This document shows positions 26,423-37,290 of a stretch of 64,000 bases of DNA, piece after piece. Source of the stretch: Arenicola marina (lineage: Eukaryota > Annelida > Polychaeta > Arenicolidae); the NCBI GenBank assembly GCA_964019135.1, contig OZ025249.1:5382039-5446038 (forward strand). The letters run 5' to 3'. The position numbers and the translations under genes are program-made. The notes under the pieces are model-generated. The model did not search any database and was not told the origin of the DNA. It saw only the letters and a program-made list of their open reading frames with translations. Position 1 is the first letter of the stretch; the number at the start of each line of letters is the position of its first letter.

Positions 26423-26884
26423 TCTTTAGTTTCTCTCAGGCTCAACGATCTCACTCGGGGGACAGCTAAAACCAAACTACCCGTTTATTAAGTTTTGGTC
26501 TACATTTCTAGTTTCTACATCCCTACCATGCACATTAGTTTCATAGCAACCAACTGAATCATCCCACCACACCAGCTTAAACGCCGCCCCCCTCCCCCGC
26601 CCCGCCCCCACAACAGTGTGTCTACACTGGCACCGCGATCGCTGTCACCGCTCGCGACAGTCAACACGGCATGCCGTGGTGTGGAGGCCCTGACAGGTCA
26701 CCAGGCGATAGAGATGGACCAGCTGTTCTTAATAGTTAATAGCTCTCGTAGGGTCCGATGTTAACGTTTAGCAATTTTTTGCAGACAAACTAATTAGGCG
26801 ATTTGCAAAATTCAAAGACGTGATACAAGTTACCGACGGGCTAAATACGTGACATAATGTACAGCGTCATTAAATGAACACTGT
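26423..26884. other. Spacer
   Basis: No gene seen. A C-rich tract lies at about 26,585-26,610. Confidence 0.45.
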
Positions 26885-27145
26885 GAACGTTATAATAGCG
26901 AGTTTCCCGATTTTTGGTCCTATCTACCAATAGTTAAGGAAGAAACAAAAAAATCCTGTGACCTTGACCTTTGACGTACATACCCCGCTAACGAACTTGA
27001 CCGAGATATGTCGAATACCTATCGATATGTAAAGTTACAGAACAAGATGTTGCGTTTTGCGACCTACAGAGCGCGCGCACACACACACACACAGACAGAC
27101 AAACCAACGTAGTGATAGATGCCGTACAATCGAAGATTTTACATC
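26885..27145 (+). repeat. Dispersed element X1, body fragment
   Basis: This segment aligns by eye to 55,320-55,575 with the same order of blocks: TCCTATCTACCAATAGTTAA, the TGACCT half-site cluster at 26,959-26,977, CCCCGCTAACGAACTTGACC, GTAAAGTTACAGAACA, GCGACCTACAGAGCGCG, then a CA/GACA simple repeat at about 27,071-27,100. It lacks the repeat head. No coding potential is visible. Confidence 0.7.
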
Positions 27146-27649
27146 TTAATAAAAAAACATATAAAACCATTCGTGACCCCAGGACCGTTGGGGTCAACCT
27201 TGAGGTGGGCGGTGACATGGGGCAGAGGTGATGTAGGGAACAAGCTCCCTCTGCCGGCAGAGTGAGTCATGGCGTGCCCGTGGGCTACAGCGCCGCCTGG
27301 CGTATGAACAACATGACTGGCCTTGTCAAAGGGCGAACGTGTTTGCGTCGGGCGGTGAGACGGTCAGTCCGTTAAGTGTCACTAAAATACAGCGAGCCAA
27401 AGACCTCACCTGGCTTGCTCAGCACCAATCAGTCGGAACACATTCAAGTAACTCTTACGTCACTCACGCGGTGGCGCCACCGCTAAGCAGATTTTCACCG
27501 TGAGCTCGGGCAAAGGACCGGAGTTGTCAGAGAACAGGAAGCGCGTAACACAATGCGGAGATTGTGATTGGATAGCGCGGTCACGTGGTCATTTTACTTC
27601 CGGACCTTACTCCCCACCCAAACGCCCGGTAGGGGGCGTTCCGCTTATG
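27146..27649. other. Spacer
   Basis: Moderately GC-rich sequence with no supported exon, RNA gene or repeat. Confidence 0.45.
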
Positions 27650-27855
27650 ATGTAATCCCTCTGCCAACGTCAAATTTAACCATCAGCATTATCCTTCATA
27701 CGCGAAAATTGAGATCGAATCTAATCGGAGATCTATTCGTAGTTTGGCATCAAATACCCCACTGTTTAGCATTTACTGTGCCACTGGTATCGTTCCCTAT
27801 CGGACGAATTCATTCGATTTTGATAACTTAGAAGCCACGTTACTTTCGAACTATA
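27650..27855 (+). repeat. Dispersed element X2, copy c
   Basis: This copy carries the X2 left part (ACCATCAGCATTATCCTTCA near 27,680), the CACTGTTTAGCATTTACTGT core near 27,765, and a GTTACTTTCGAACTATA block near 27,840 that also occurs in copy b. It ends before the CGACAACGGAATGTC segment. Confidence 0.65.
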
Positions 27856-29439
27856 CATCACAAGCTAATATACTCATTTAACCGCTGTTTGCGTCAATTA
27901 GCAAAATATGTTAGATATTGTTTTTGACAAAAAATCTACGTTATCAAAGAAACGAGATTCATGAAAGCAACTAGACACTTTGTTGTTATTTGACTTGTAA
28001 TTGACTTGTAAGCCGTAGGCGAAGGGTTGGGCCAACCTAGTATTTGTTACGGTATATCATATCTATATGATGTGGCATCTCACTGTAATAGTAACAAACT
28101 TGAAAGTGTTCTTGGCACTGGGAAGGCGACACACTTTTCCCATTCAGCCCGGGAGGTTTCTTGACAAAAATTTAGAAGTTAAAGGCTTAAAGGCTTAAAA
28201 GTTCCCTAAAAGACAAGGGAGAAGATATTTATGGCAAATGGTGACTATCGATCTTTGTCCCGAACTTTTCCACATGATATTCTCCTACGGTGACAACCCG
28301 GTTGGTGGTCTGGTTCCCTAGCAACGGAGTTACAGATATACGCAGAGCGCAACAGAAAACACAACGATGTAGACAGGTTGTTCATATTGTATACACTTTG
28401 ATGTTCCTGGAGTATATTGGACTGGTTCGCCCAGCTCATACCAAAGATATTAGTATACCAAGTGTGCTAATATCTTTGCTCATACTAAACTCATACGTCG
28501 TTCTACATGAGCCCACCAACTCGTCTCTCCTGGCCCCATCCCGCCTATCCGCCCAGCTTCTGCCCCTCTCTTCCTCTGTTGCATGCCCTCCGGATAGGGC
28601 AAAAATATATGTTAGATGGTCGCGATATGTGTCCCACCTCTTCAAACAGGATTCACAGGTGAAATAGTGGCGGATGGGGTGCACGGTATTCATTTCGCAA
28701 CGAGAGCGTCCAAGGATATTTGCGCACATATTCAATTATTGATGTGGCGTCCATGGCTCAGACACAGTGTCGTCTTGGCGCCAACCGACCACAATAGCAC
28801 ATACCCGCATCATACCACAATACCCTATGGTCGTAACTTCATCATCAATGTTTATTTCACCTGGTTCATGATAACCAGGAAGTGATGGAAACCCACGCCC
28901 CCAACCGCCCCCCCCCTCCATATCCCCACCTCTCCCACACCCAATCCCCACCCAGTACTCAACCCGCGCAAACATGCGCAAGTCGATATAACGAAACATG
29001 CGGCCAGCTAGCAGTGAACGCTATAGAATTGCCGTATGACAACGACCTCATGCATATTTCAAAGAGCTGGATTTGGACGTTGTTCCGAGCGCCACTCGGC
29101 TGTATGTGTAACAGGTGCGGGCTGCAGCATGATCCATCGTCGGACGCGCGTGTCGTGTTGTCCGACCAGCATATCCGCGACCCGCCCAGGCACGAACCCT
29201 AAATAGCAGTCCAGGAACAAAGTTGGATGGGGACATGCACAGCGCCGCCTATGTGGAGAATCTGGATCAAACACGGCGCCTGTGTCACTGGAATCCTACC
29301 TGGGCGACACACAAACCGAGTATGGTAAGCCAGATGTCTATTAAGACGTCATGCCTGTGTGTGTGTGTGACACATACTACTAAATATATATATGTTTAAC
29401 TATCTAACTTAGAGAATCACTCGTCTTTCCGCCTGGGTA
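27856..29439. other. Spacer, no supported gene
   Basis: About 1.6 kb of mixed-composition sequence. Several overlapping small frames on both strands (for example 28,290-28,667 and 28,436-28,735) lack domains, signal peptides and coherent splice context. A short GT run lies near 29,352-29,368. Confidence 0.45.
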
Positions 29440-29689
29440 TATCGCCAGACCATATGTTTGTCACACATATATATCACACAGCCACAGGGCTATACGTATT
29501 TCACAGAACAACGTGTTTGGGAACTATTCATGACCAAAAACGTCCTTGGGAACTATTTGTTTGGCAGAAACACGGGGTTTGGGAACTATTTCTGCGACAG
29601 GAACACGTTTTCACATCCTCACCTGTTTTCCGGATATGTTTGTAACAGAACCATATGCTTACCGCCAATGTTTGTCACAGAACCATTGG
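29440..29689. repeat. Degenerate ~30-bp tandem repeats
   Basis: TGGGAACTATT recurs at 29,518, 29,547 and 29,580 (spacing 29 and 33 bp). A TGTTTGTNACAGAACCAT motif recurs near 29,637 and 29,669. The stretch reads as an old, diverged minisatellite ending at the start of the SINE. Confidence 0.5.
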
Positions 29690-29925
29690 GGCCGACGCGA
29701 TAGCTCAGTGGGCTAGAGCGCTTGCATTGGGTGCTCTGGCAACCTGAGAGCTTAACGGCACGTGGATCAGTGGTTCGAGCCCCGCTGTGGCCATGTCTGT
29801 GTGGTCGCAGGATAAAGATCCCATGTCCTTCTTCGCAGAGTAGGGGGTTACCCCCGGGACATGGCTCCCCTCTCGCTTCCTTCTCCCATTGACGCGATAT
29901 GACCACGATTGGCGAAGTTACATAT
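29690..29925 (+). mobile_element. tRNA-derived SINE, full head and body
   Basis: Plus-strand copy of the family at 22,112. Its A box TAGCTCAGTGGG is at 29,701-29,712 and its B box GGTTCGAGCCC at 29,772-29,782, again starting 71 bp apart. The body ends in a diverged GACGCGATATGACCAC block at 29,891-29,906, and the expected CCAA-type tail is not clear. No target duplication could be identified. Confidence 0.8.
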
Positions 29926-30061
29926 CGAGTTCTTTTGCTCTTTTTGAATGTCGATTTTGCGCATAAGAACACAAACAGTTGGTCCGGACTGGTCTGCGCG
30001 CCGAACCGACAGTTGTTTGACAGCGTTTTATGTGCTGGACATGAAACCCTGGGAGCAACTA

Positions 30062-30172
30062 GTTGGTCGGTTGTATATTCAGGACGCTTTAACCACTTTT
30101 GGTCATATCGCGTCAATGCGAGAAGGAAGGGAGAGTGGAGCCATGTAGCCTGGGGTAACTCCATACTCTCAC
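30062..30172 (-). mobile_element. SINE 3' fragment, inverted relative to the copy at 29,690
   Basis: The sequence begins on the plus strand with GTTGGTCGGTTGTATATTC, the complement of the family's 3' tail, and continues through the 3' body to about 30,172, where it stops before the tRNA-like head. It is a 5'-truncated minus-strand copy. Confidence 0.75.
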
Positions 30173-30437
30173 TGGAAGCAACTATAAGGTCTAATACTAC
30201 TACCAATAATAATACTAAGTACAATAAATACATAAAATTGAATTGATGCCGATCTTGCCCAACACAATGCCAGGACGTGTAATACATACCAGGATACAGG
30301 ATACTGATCGTAACGACGAAAGGGAGTCCACTCTTATGTGTAATCTTGTGAGTAGATAGTGTAATATTGAGGGTACGGGGTCTCCCGGACCTAAACAAGA
30401 GTGGTTAGATGTAGCAGTAAGACATGCGATAATAAGG

Positions 30438-30525
30438 TCTGGATTATTTTTTGTCCACAATTTATTGTTTACTCTGGATTATTTTTTGTCCACAATTTAT
30501 TGTTTACTCTGGATAATTTGTGCAC
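30438..30525. repeat. 35-bp tandem duplication with partial third unit
   Basis: Units starting TCTGGATTATTTTTTGTCC at 30,438 and 30,473 are identical over 35 bp as far as I can read. A third, diverging start lies at 30,508. Confidence 0.8.
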
Positions 30526-31299
30526 TGTGTCACAAGTACATTGAATGTTTGCGTTGTGTCTGGTGCTTCTGCTAGGTTTGTGGCAGTCTGTTCCATAGAT
30601 AACGGAGCCTTTTTACCGCCGTAGGGGAGCGCTTTTATACTGATGTGGACCGCCTTGAGAATGCTGCCAACAGTGGACGCGCAGGTCATATCTGAAGGTC
30701 AGCAGAACGCCGGCGGTAGGTGGTCCGAACCTCCATGACCCTCGAATTACTGCAGGACTGAGAAGGCCACACAGAGAGGGAATAGAATAAGAATTTTTTA
30801 GAGATTGCCTTTGTTTGCCGCTGTGAACGCCGATTCGCAGGGCCTGTCGCATTACATAGATACAGACCATCGATGGTTGCGCTATGACGAGGATTAATTT
30901 GCACTCTGGGGAGTTCTGGGGTTCGTGCCCCGCTTGGTGTTTATCAGTGCGAACTGTTACTTATGTAAGGAAGATTATTATTATTAAGATGCACTCGGCG
31001 GCAATTAAATGTGTATTAAACGCTTTGCTTTGAGCAGCTCGAGTTAAAACTAATTTCAAATGGAAACAGGGTGGGTTTATGTTTTTGGCTAGTAGTTCAA
31101 TTGGTGGGAGGGTGGGGGGAGGGTTTGAGCGCCAGGGAATAAGCAAACTAGCCAACCCATGGCGCGTGGCATAAGGTATCCCTCTCTTGAAGGAGGGCAT
31201 GGTGCGGGGGAGCGGGGGGCCCAGAGGGCGTCCCGGGATCCGCCGCTCTCCCAACTTACACTGGCGCCTGAACCATAAAGTGACAGCGGGGTGAGGTCG
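30526..31299. other. Spacer upstream of array B
   Basis: No gene could be supported. This is where, or further upstream of which, a signal-peptide exon of the Ly-6-type gene would be expected, but I could not find a start codon with a hydrophobic leader and a phase-1 donor here. A short ATT run lies at 30,970-30,980. Confidence 0.4.
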
Positions 31300-34200
31300 T
31301 TGGTTTGATGGTGGTGTCTCCCCCAGGGCGTACAGGGCCAGTGTTGTTGGTGTTGGTGTCTGGCGGTGTCTCCCCCAGGGCGTACAGGGCCAGTGTTGTT
31401 GGTGTTGGTATCTGGCGGTGTCACCCCCAGGGCCTACAGGGCCAGGGTTGTTGATCTTGGTGTCTCCCCCAGGGCGTACAGGGCCAGTGTTGTTGGTGTT
31501 GGTGTCTGGCGGCGTCTCCTCCAGGGCGTACAGGGCCAGTGTTGTTGATGTTGGTGTCTCCCCCAGGGCGTACAGGGCCAGTGTTGTTGATGTTGGTGTC
31601 TCGCGGTGTCTCCGCCAGGGCTTACAGGGCCAGTCTTGTTGATGTTGGTGTCTCCCCCAGGGCGTACAGGCCCAGTGTTGTTGATGTTAGTGTTTCCCAC
31701 AGGGCGTACAGGGCCAGTGTTGTTGATGTTGGTGTCTCCCACAGGGCGTACAGGGCCAGTGTTGTTGATGTTGGTGTCTGGCGGTGTCTCCCCCAGGGCC
31801 TACAGGGCCAGTGTTGTTGATGTTGGTGTCTGGCGGTGTCTCCCACAGGGCGTACAGGGCCAGTGTTGTTGATGTTGGTGTCTCCCCCAGGGCCTACAGG
31901 GCCAGTGTTGTTGATGTTGGTGTCTGTCGGTGTCTCCCACATGGCGTACAGGGCCAGTGTTGTTGATGTTGGTGTCTGGTGGTGTCTCCGCCAGGGCGTA
32001 CAGGGCCAGTGTTGTTGATGTTGGTGTCTCCCCTAGGGCGTACAGGGCCAGTGTTGTTGATGTTGGTGTGACCCACAGGGCGTACAGGGCCAGTGTTGTT
32101 GATGTTGGTGTCTCGCGGTGTCTCCCCCAGGGCCTACAGGGCCAGTGTTGTTGATGTTGGTGTTGTCCCAAAGGGCGTACAGGGCCAGTGTTGTTGATGT
32201 TGGTGTCTCGCGGTGTCTTCCCCAGGGCGTACAGGGCCAGTGTTGTTGATGTTGGTGTCTGGTGGTATCTCCGCCAGGGCTTACAGGGCCAGTGTTGTTG
32301 ATGTTTGTGTTTCCCACAGGGCGTACAGGGCCAGTGTTGTTGATGTTGGTGTCTCCCCCAGGGCGTACAGGGCCAGTGTTGTTGATGTTGGTGTCTGGCG
32401 GTGTCTCCCCCAGGGCTTGCAGGCCCAGTGTTGTTGATGTTTGTGTTTCCCACAGGGCGTACAGGGCCAGTGTTTTTGATGTTGGTGTCTTCCACAGGGC
32501 GTACAGGGCCAGTGTTGTTGGTGTTGGTGTCTGGCGGTGTCTCCCCCAGGGCGTACAGGGCCAGTGTTGTTGATGTTGGTGTCTCGCGGTGTCTCCCCCA
32601 GGGCCTACAGGGCCAGTGTTGTTGATGTTGGTGTCTCCCCCAGGGCGTACAGGCCCAGTGTTGTTGATGTTAGTGTTGTCCCAAAGGGCGTACAGGGCCA
32701 GTGTTGTTGATGTTGGTGTCTCGCGGTGTCTCCCCCAGGACCTACAGGGCCAGTGTTGTTGATGTTGGTGTTGTCCCAAAGGGCGTACAGGGCCAGTGTT
32801 GTTGATGTTGGTGTCTCGCGGTGTCTCCCACAGGGCGTACAGGGCCAGTGTTTTTGATGTTGGTGTCTCCCACAGGGCGTACAGGGCCAGTGTTGTTGGT
32901 GTTGGTGTCTGGTGGTGTCTCCCCCAGGGCGTACAGGGCCAGTGTTGTTGATGTTGGTGTCTCGCGGTGTCTCCCCCAGGGCCTACAGGGCCAGTGTTGT
33001 TGATGTTGGTGTCTCCCCCAGGGCGTACAGGGCCAGCGTTGTTGATGTTGGTGTCTGGTGGTGTCTCCGTCAGAGCTTACAGGGCCAGTCTTGTTGATGT
33101 TGGTGTCTCCCCCAGGGCGTACAGGCCCAGTGTTGTTGATGTTAGTGTTTCCCACAGGGCGTACAGGGCCAGTGTTGTTGATGTTGGTGTCTCCCACAGG
33201 GCGTACAGGGCCAGTGTTGTTGATGTTGGTGTCTGGCGGTGTCTCCCCCAGGGCTTACAGAGCCAGTGTTGTTGGTGTTGGTGTCTGGCGGTGTCTCCCC
33301 CAGGGCCTACAGGGCCAGTGTTGTTGATGTTGGTGTCTGTCGGTGTCTCCCACAGGGCGTACAGGGCCAGTGTTGTTGATGTTGGTGTCTGTCGGTGTCT
33401 CCCACAGGGCGTACAGGGCCAATGTTGTTGATGTTGGTGTCTCCCCCAGGGCCTACAGGGCCAGTGTTGTTTATGTTGGTGTCTGTCGGTGTCTCCCACA
33501 TGGCGTACAGGGCCAGTGTTGTTGATGTTGGTGTCTGGTGGTGTCTCCGCCAGGGCGTACAGGGCCAGTGTTGTTGATGTTGGTGTCTCCCCCAGGGCGT
33601 ACAGGGCCAGTGTTGTTGATGTTGGTGTGACCCACAGGGCGTACAGGGCCAGTGTTGTTGATGTTGGTGTCTCGCGGTGTCTCCCCCAGGGCCTACAGGG
33701 CCAGTGTTGTTGATGTTGGTGTTGTCCCAAAGGGCGTACAGGGCCAGTGTTGTTGATGTTGGTGTCTCGCGGTGTCTCCCCCAGGGCGTACAGGGCCAGT
33801 GTTGTTGATGTTGGTGTCTGGTGGTGTCTCCGCCAGGGCTTACAGGGCCAGTGTTGTTGATGTTTGTGTTTCCCACAGGGCGTACAGGGCCAGTGTTGTT
33901 GATGTTGGTGTCTCCCCCAGGGCGTACAGGGCCAGTGTTGTTGATGTTGGTGTCTGGCGGTGTCTCCCCCAGGGCTTGCAGGCCCAGTGTTGTTGATGTT
34001 TGTGTTTCCCACAGGGCGTACAGGGCCAGTGTTTTTGATGTTGGTGTCTTCCACAGGGCGTACAGGGCCAGTGTTGTTGGTGTTGGTGTCTGGCGGTGTC
34101 TCCCCCAGGGCGTACAGGGCCAGTGTTGTTGATGTTGGTGTCTCGCGGTGTCTCCCCCAGGGCCTACAGAGCCAGTCTTGTTGATGTTGGTGTCTCCCCC

Positions 34201-37200
34201 AGGGCGTACAGGCCCAGTGTTGTTGATGTTAGTGTTGTCCCAAAGGGCGTACAGGGCCAGTGTTGTTGATGTTGGTGTCTCGCGGTGTCTCCCCCAGGAC
34301 CTACAGGGCCAGTGTTGTTGATGTTGGTGTTGTCCCAAAGGGCGTAGAGGGCCAGTGTTGTTGATGTTGGTGTCTCGCGGTGTCTCCCACAGGGCGTACA
34401 GGGCCAGTGTTTTTGATGTTGGTGTCTCCCACAGGGCGTACAGGGCCAGTGTTGTTGGTGTTGGTGTCTGGCGGTGTCTCCCCCAGGGCGTACAGGGCCA
34501 GTGTTGTTGATGTTGGTGTCTCGCGGTGTCTCCCCCAGGGCCTACAGGGCCAGTGTTGTTGATGTTGGTGTCTCCCCCAGGGCGTACAGGGCCAGCGTTG
34601 TTGATGTTGGTGTCTGGTGGTGTCTCCGTCAGAGCTTACAGGGCCAGTCTTGTTGGTGTTGGTGTCTGGTGGTGTCTCCCCCAGGGCGTACAGGGCCAGT
34701 GTTGTTGATGTTGGTGTCTCGCGGTGTCTCCCCCAGGGCCTACAGGGCCAGTGTTGTTGATGTTGGTGTCTCCCCCAGGGCGTACAGGGCCAGCGTTGTT
34801 GATGTTGGTGTCTGGTGGTGTCTCCGTCAGAGCTTACAGGGCCAGTCTTGTTGATGTTGGTGTCTCCCCCAGGGCGTACAGGCCCAGTGTTGTTGATGTT
34901 AGTGTTTCCCACAGGGCGTACAGGGCCAGTGTTGTTGATGTTGGTGTCTCCCACAGGGCGTACAGGGCCAGTGTTGTTGATGTTGGTGTCTGGCGGTGTC
35001 TCCCCCAGGGCTTACAGAGCCAGTGTTGTTGGTGTTGGTGTCTGGCGGTGTCTCCCCCAGGGCGTACAGGGCCAGTGTTGTTGATGTTGGTGTCTGTCGG
35101 TGTCTCCCACAGGGCGCACAGGGCCAATGTTGTTGATGTTGGTGTCTCCCCCAGGGCCTACAAGGCCAGTGTTGTTTATGTTGGTGTCTGTCGGTGTCTC
35201 CCACATGGCGTACAGGGCCAGTGTTGTTGATGTTGGTGTCTGGTGGTGTCTCCGCCAGGGCGTACAGGGCCAGTGTTGTTGATGTTGGTGTCTCCCCCAG
35301 GGCGTACAGGGCCAGTGTTGTTGATGTTGGTGTGACCCACAGGGCGTACAGGGCCAGTGTTGTTGATGTTGGTGTCTCGCGGTGTCTCCCCCAGGGCCTA
35401 CAGGGCCAGTGTTGTTGATGTTGGTGTTGTCCCAAAGGGCGTACAGGGCCAGTGTTGTTGATGTTGGTGTCTCGCGGTGTCTCCCCCAGGGCGTACAGGG
35501 CCAGTGTTGTTGATGTTGGTGTCTGGTGGTGTCTCCGCCAGGGCTTACAGGGCCAGTGTTGTAGATGTTTGTGTTTCCCCCAGGGCGTACAGGGCCAGTG
35601 TTGTTGATGTTGGTGTCTGGCGGTGTCTCCCCCAGGGCTTGCAGGCCCAGTGTTGTTGATGTTTGTGTTTCCCACAGGGCGTACAGGGCCAGTGTTTTTG
35701 ATGTTGGTGTCTTCCACAGGGCGTACAGGGCCAGTGTTGTTGGTGTTGGTGTCTGGCGGTGTCTCCCCCAGGGCGTACAGGGCCAGTGTTGTTGATGTTG
35801 GTGTCTCGCGGTGTCTCCCCCAGGGCCTACAGAGCCAGTCTTGTTGATGTTGGTGTCTCCCCCAGGGCGTACAGGCCCAGTGTTGTTGATGTTAGTGTTG
35901 TCCCAAAGGGCGTACAGGGCCAGTGTTGTTGATGTTGGTGTCTCGCGGTGTCTCCCCCAGGACCTACAGGGCCAGTGTTGTTGATGTTGGTGTTGTCCCA
36001 AAGGGCGTACAGGGCCAGTGTTGTTGATGTTGGTGTTGTCCCAAAGGGCGTACAGGGCCAGTGTTGTTGATGTTGGTGTCTCGCGGTGTCTCCCACAGGG
36101 CGTACAGGGCCAGTGTTTTTGATGTTGGTGTCTCCCACAGGGCGTACAGGGCCAGTGTTGTTGGTGTTGGTGTCTGGCGGTGTCTCCCCCAGGGCGTACA
36201 GGGCCAGTGTTGTTGATGTTGGTGTCTCGCGGTGTCTCCCCCAGGGCCTACAGGGCCAGTGTTGTTGATGTTGGTGTCTCCCCCAGGGCGTACAGGGCCA
36301 GCGTTGTTGATGTTGGTGTCTGGTGGTGTCTCCGTCAGAGCTTACAGGGCCAGTCTTGTTGATGTTGGTGTCTCCCCCAGGGCGTACAGGCCCAGTGTTG
36401 TTGATGTTAGTGTTTCCCACAGGGCGTACAGGGCCAGTGTTGTTGATGTTGGTGTCTCCCACAGGGCGTACAGGGCCAGTGTTGTTGATGTTGGTGTCTC
36501 CCCCAGGGCGTACAGGCCCAGCGTTGTTGATGTTGGTGTCTGGTGGTGTCTCCGTCAGAGCTTACAGGGCCAGTCTTGTTGATGTTGGTGTCTCCCCCAG
36601 GGCGTACAGGCCCAGTGTTGTTGATGTTAGTGTTTCCCACAGGGCGTACAGGGCCAGTGTTGTTGATGTTGGTGTCTCCCACAGGGCGTACAGGGCCAGT
36701 GTTGTTGATGTTGGTGTCTGGCGGTGTCTCCCCCAGGGCTTACAGAGCCAGTGTTGTTGGTGTTGGTGTCTGGCGGTGTCTCCCCCCGGGCCTACAGGGC
36801 CAGTGTTGTTGATGTTGGTGTCTGTCGGTGTCTCCCACAGGGCGTACAGGGCCAGTGTTGTTGATGTTGGTGTCTTCCCCAGGGCCTACAGGGCCAGTGT
36901 TGTTGATGTTGGTGTCTGTCGGTGTCTCCCACAGGGCGTACAGGGCCAGTGTTGTTGATGTTGGTGTCTCCCCCAGGGCCAGTGTTGTTGATGTTGGTGT
37001 CTCCCCCAGGGCGTACAGGGCCAGTGTTGTTGGTGTTGGTGTCTCCCCCCAGGGCGTACAGGGCCAGTGTTGTTGGTGTTGGTGTCTCCCCCCAGGGCGT
37101 ACAGGGCCAGTGTTGTTGATGTTGGTGTCTCCCCCAGGGCGTACAGGGCCAGTGTTGTTGATGTTGGTGTCTCCCCCCAGGGCCTACAGGGCCAGTGTTG

Positions 37201-37290
37201 TTGACGTTGGTGTCTCCCCCCAGGGCCTACAGGGCCAGTGTTGTTGATGTTGGTGTCTCCCCCAGGGCGTACAGGACCAGTGTTGTTGAT
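31300..37290. repeat. Array B: 42/52-bp minisatellite abutting a coding exon
   Basis: About 130 head-to-tail units. The main unit is 42 bp, and a common variant adds 10 bp (GTCTGGCGGT). A rarer variant carries TTGTCCCAAAG in place of TCTCCCCCAG. Each unit holds a short pyrimidine tract plus CAG (TGTCTCCCCCAG) followed by GGCGTACAGGGCCAG and TGTTGTTGATGTTGG. Higher-order copying is evident: marker blocks at about 31,930, 33,489 and 35,194 recur at offsets of 1,559 and about 1,700 bp. The last unit runs without a gap into the exon at 37,266. Translations on either strand are low-complexity readings of the unit. Confidence 0.96.

Noticed and set aside
29690-29790. Possible functional tRNA gene
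   Set aside because: A and B boxes start 71 bp apart, no acceptor-stem pairing or terminator was seen, and related copies occur elsewhere with SINE bodies.
29619-30398. 259-codon minus-strand frame
   Set aside because: It reads through the antisense of the SINE at 29,690 and the sense strand of the inverted fragment. The translation has no domain and its length is explained by the inverted pair.
30613-30904. Possible further LINE fragment on the minus strand
   Set aside because: No recognisable polymerase or zinc-knuckle motif could be read in any frame.
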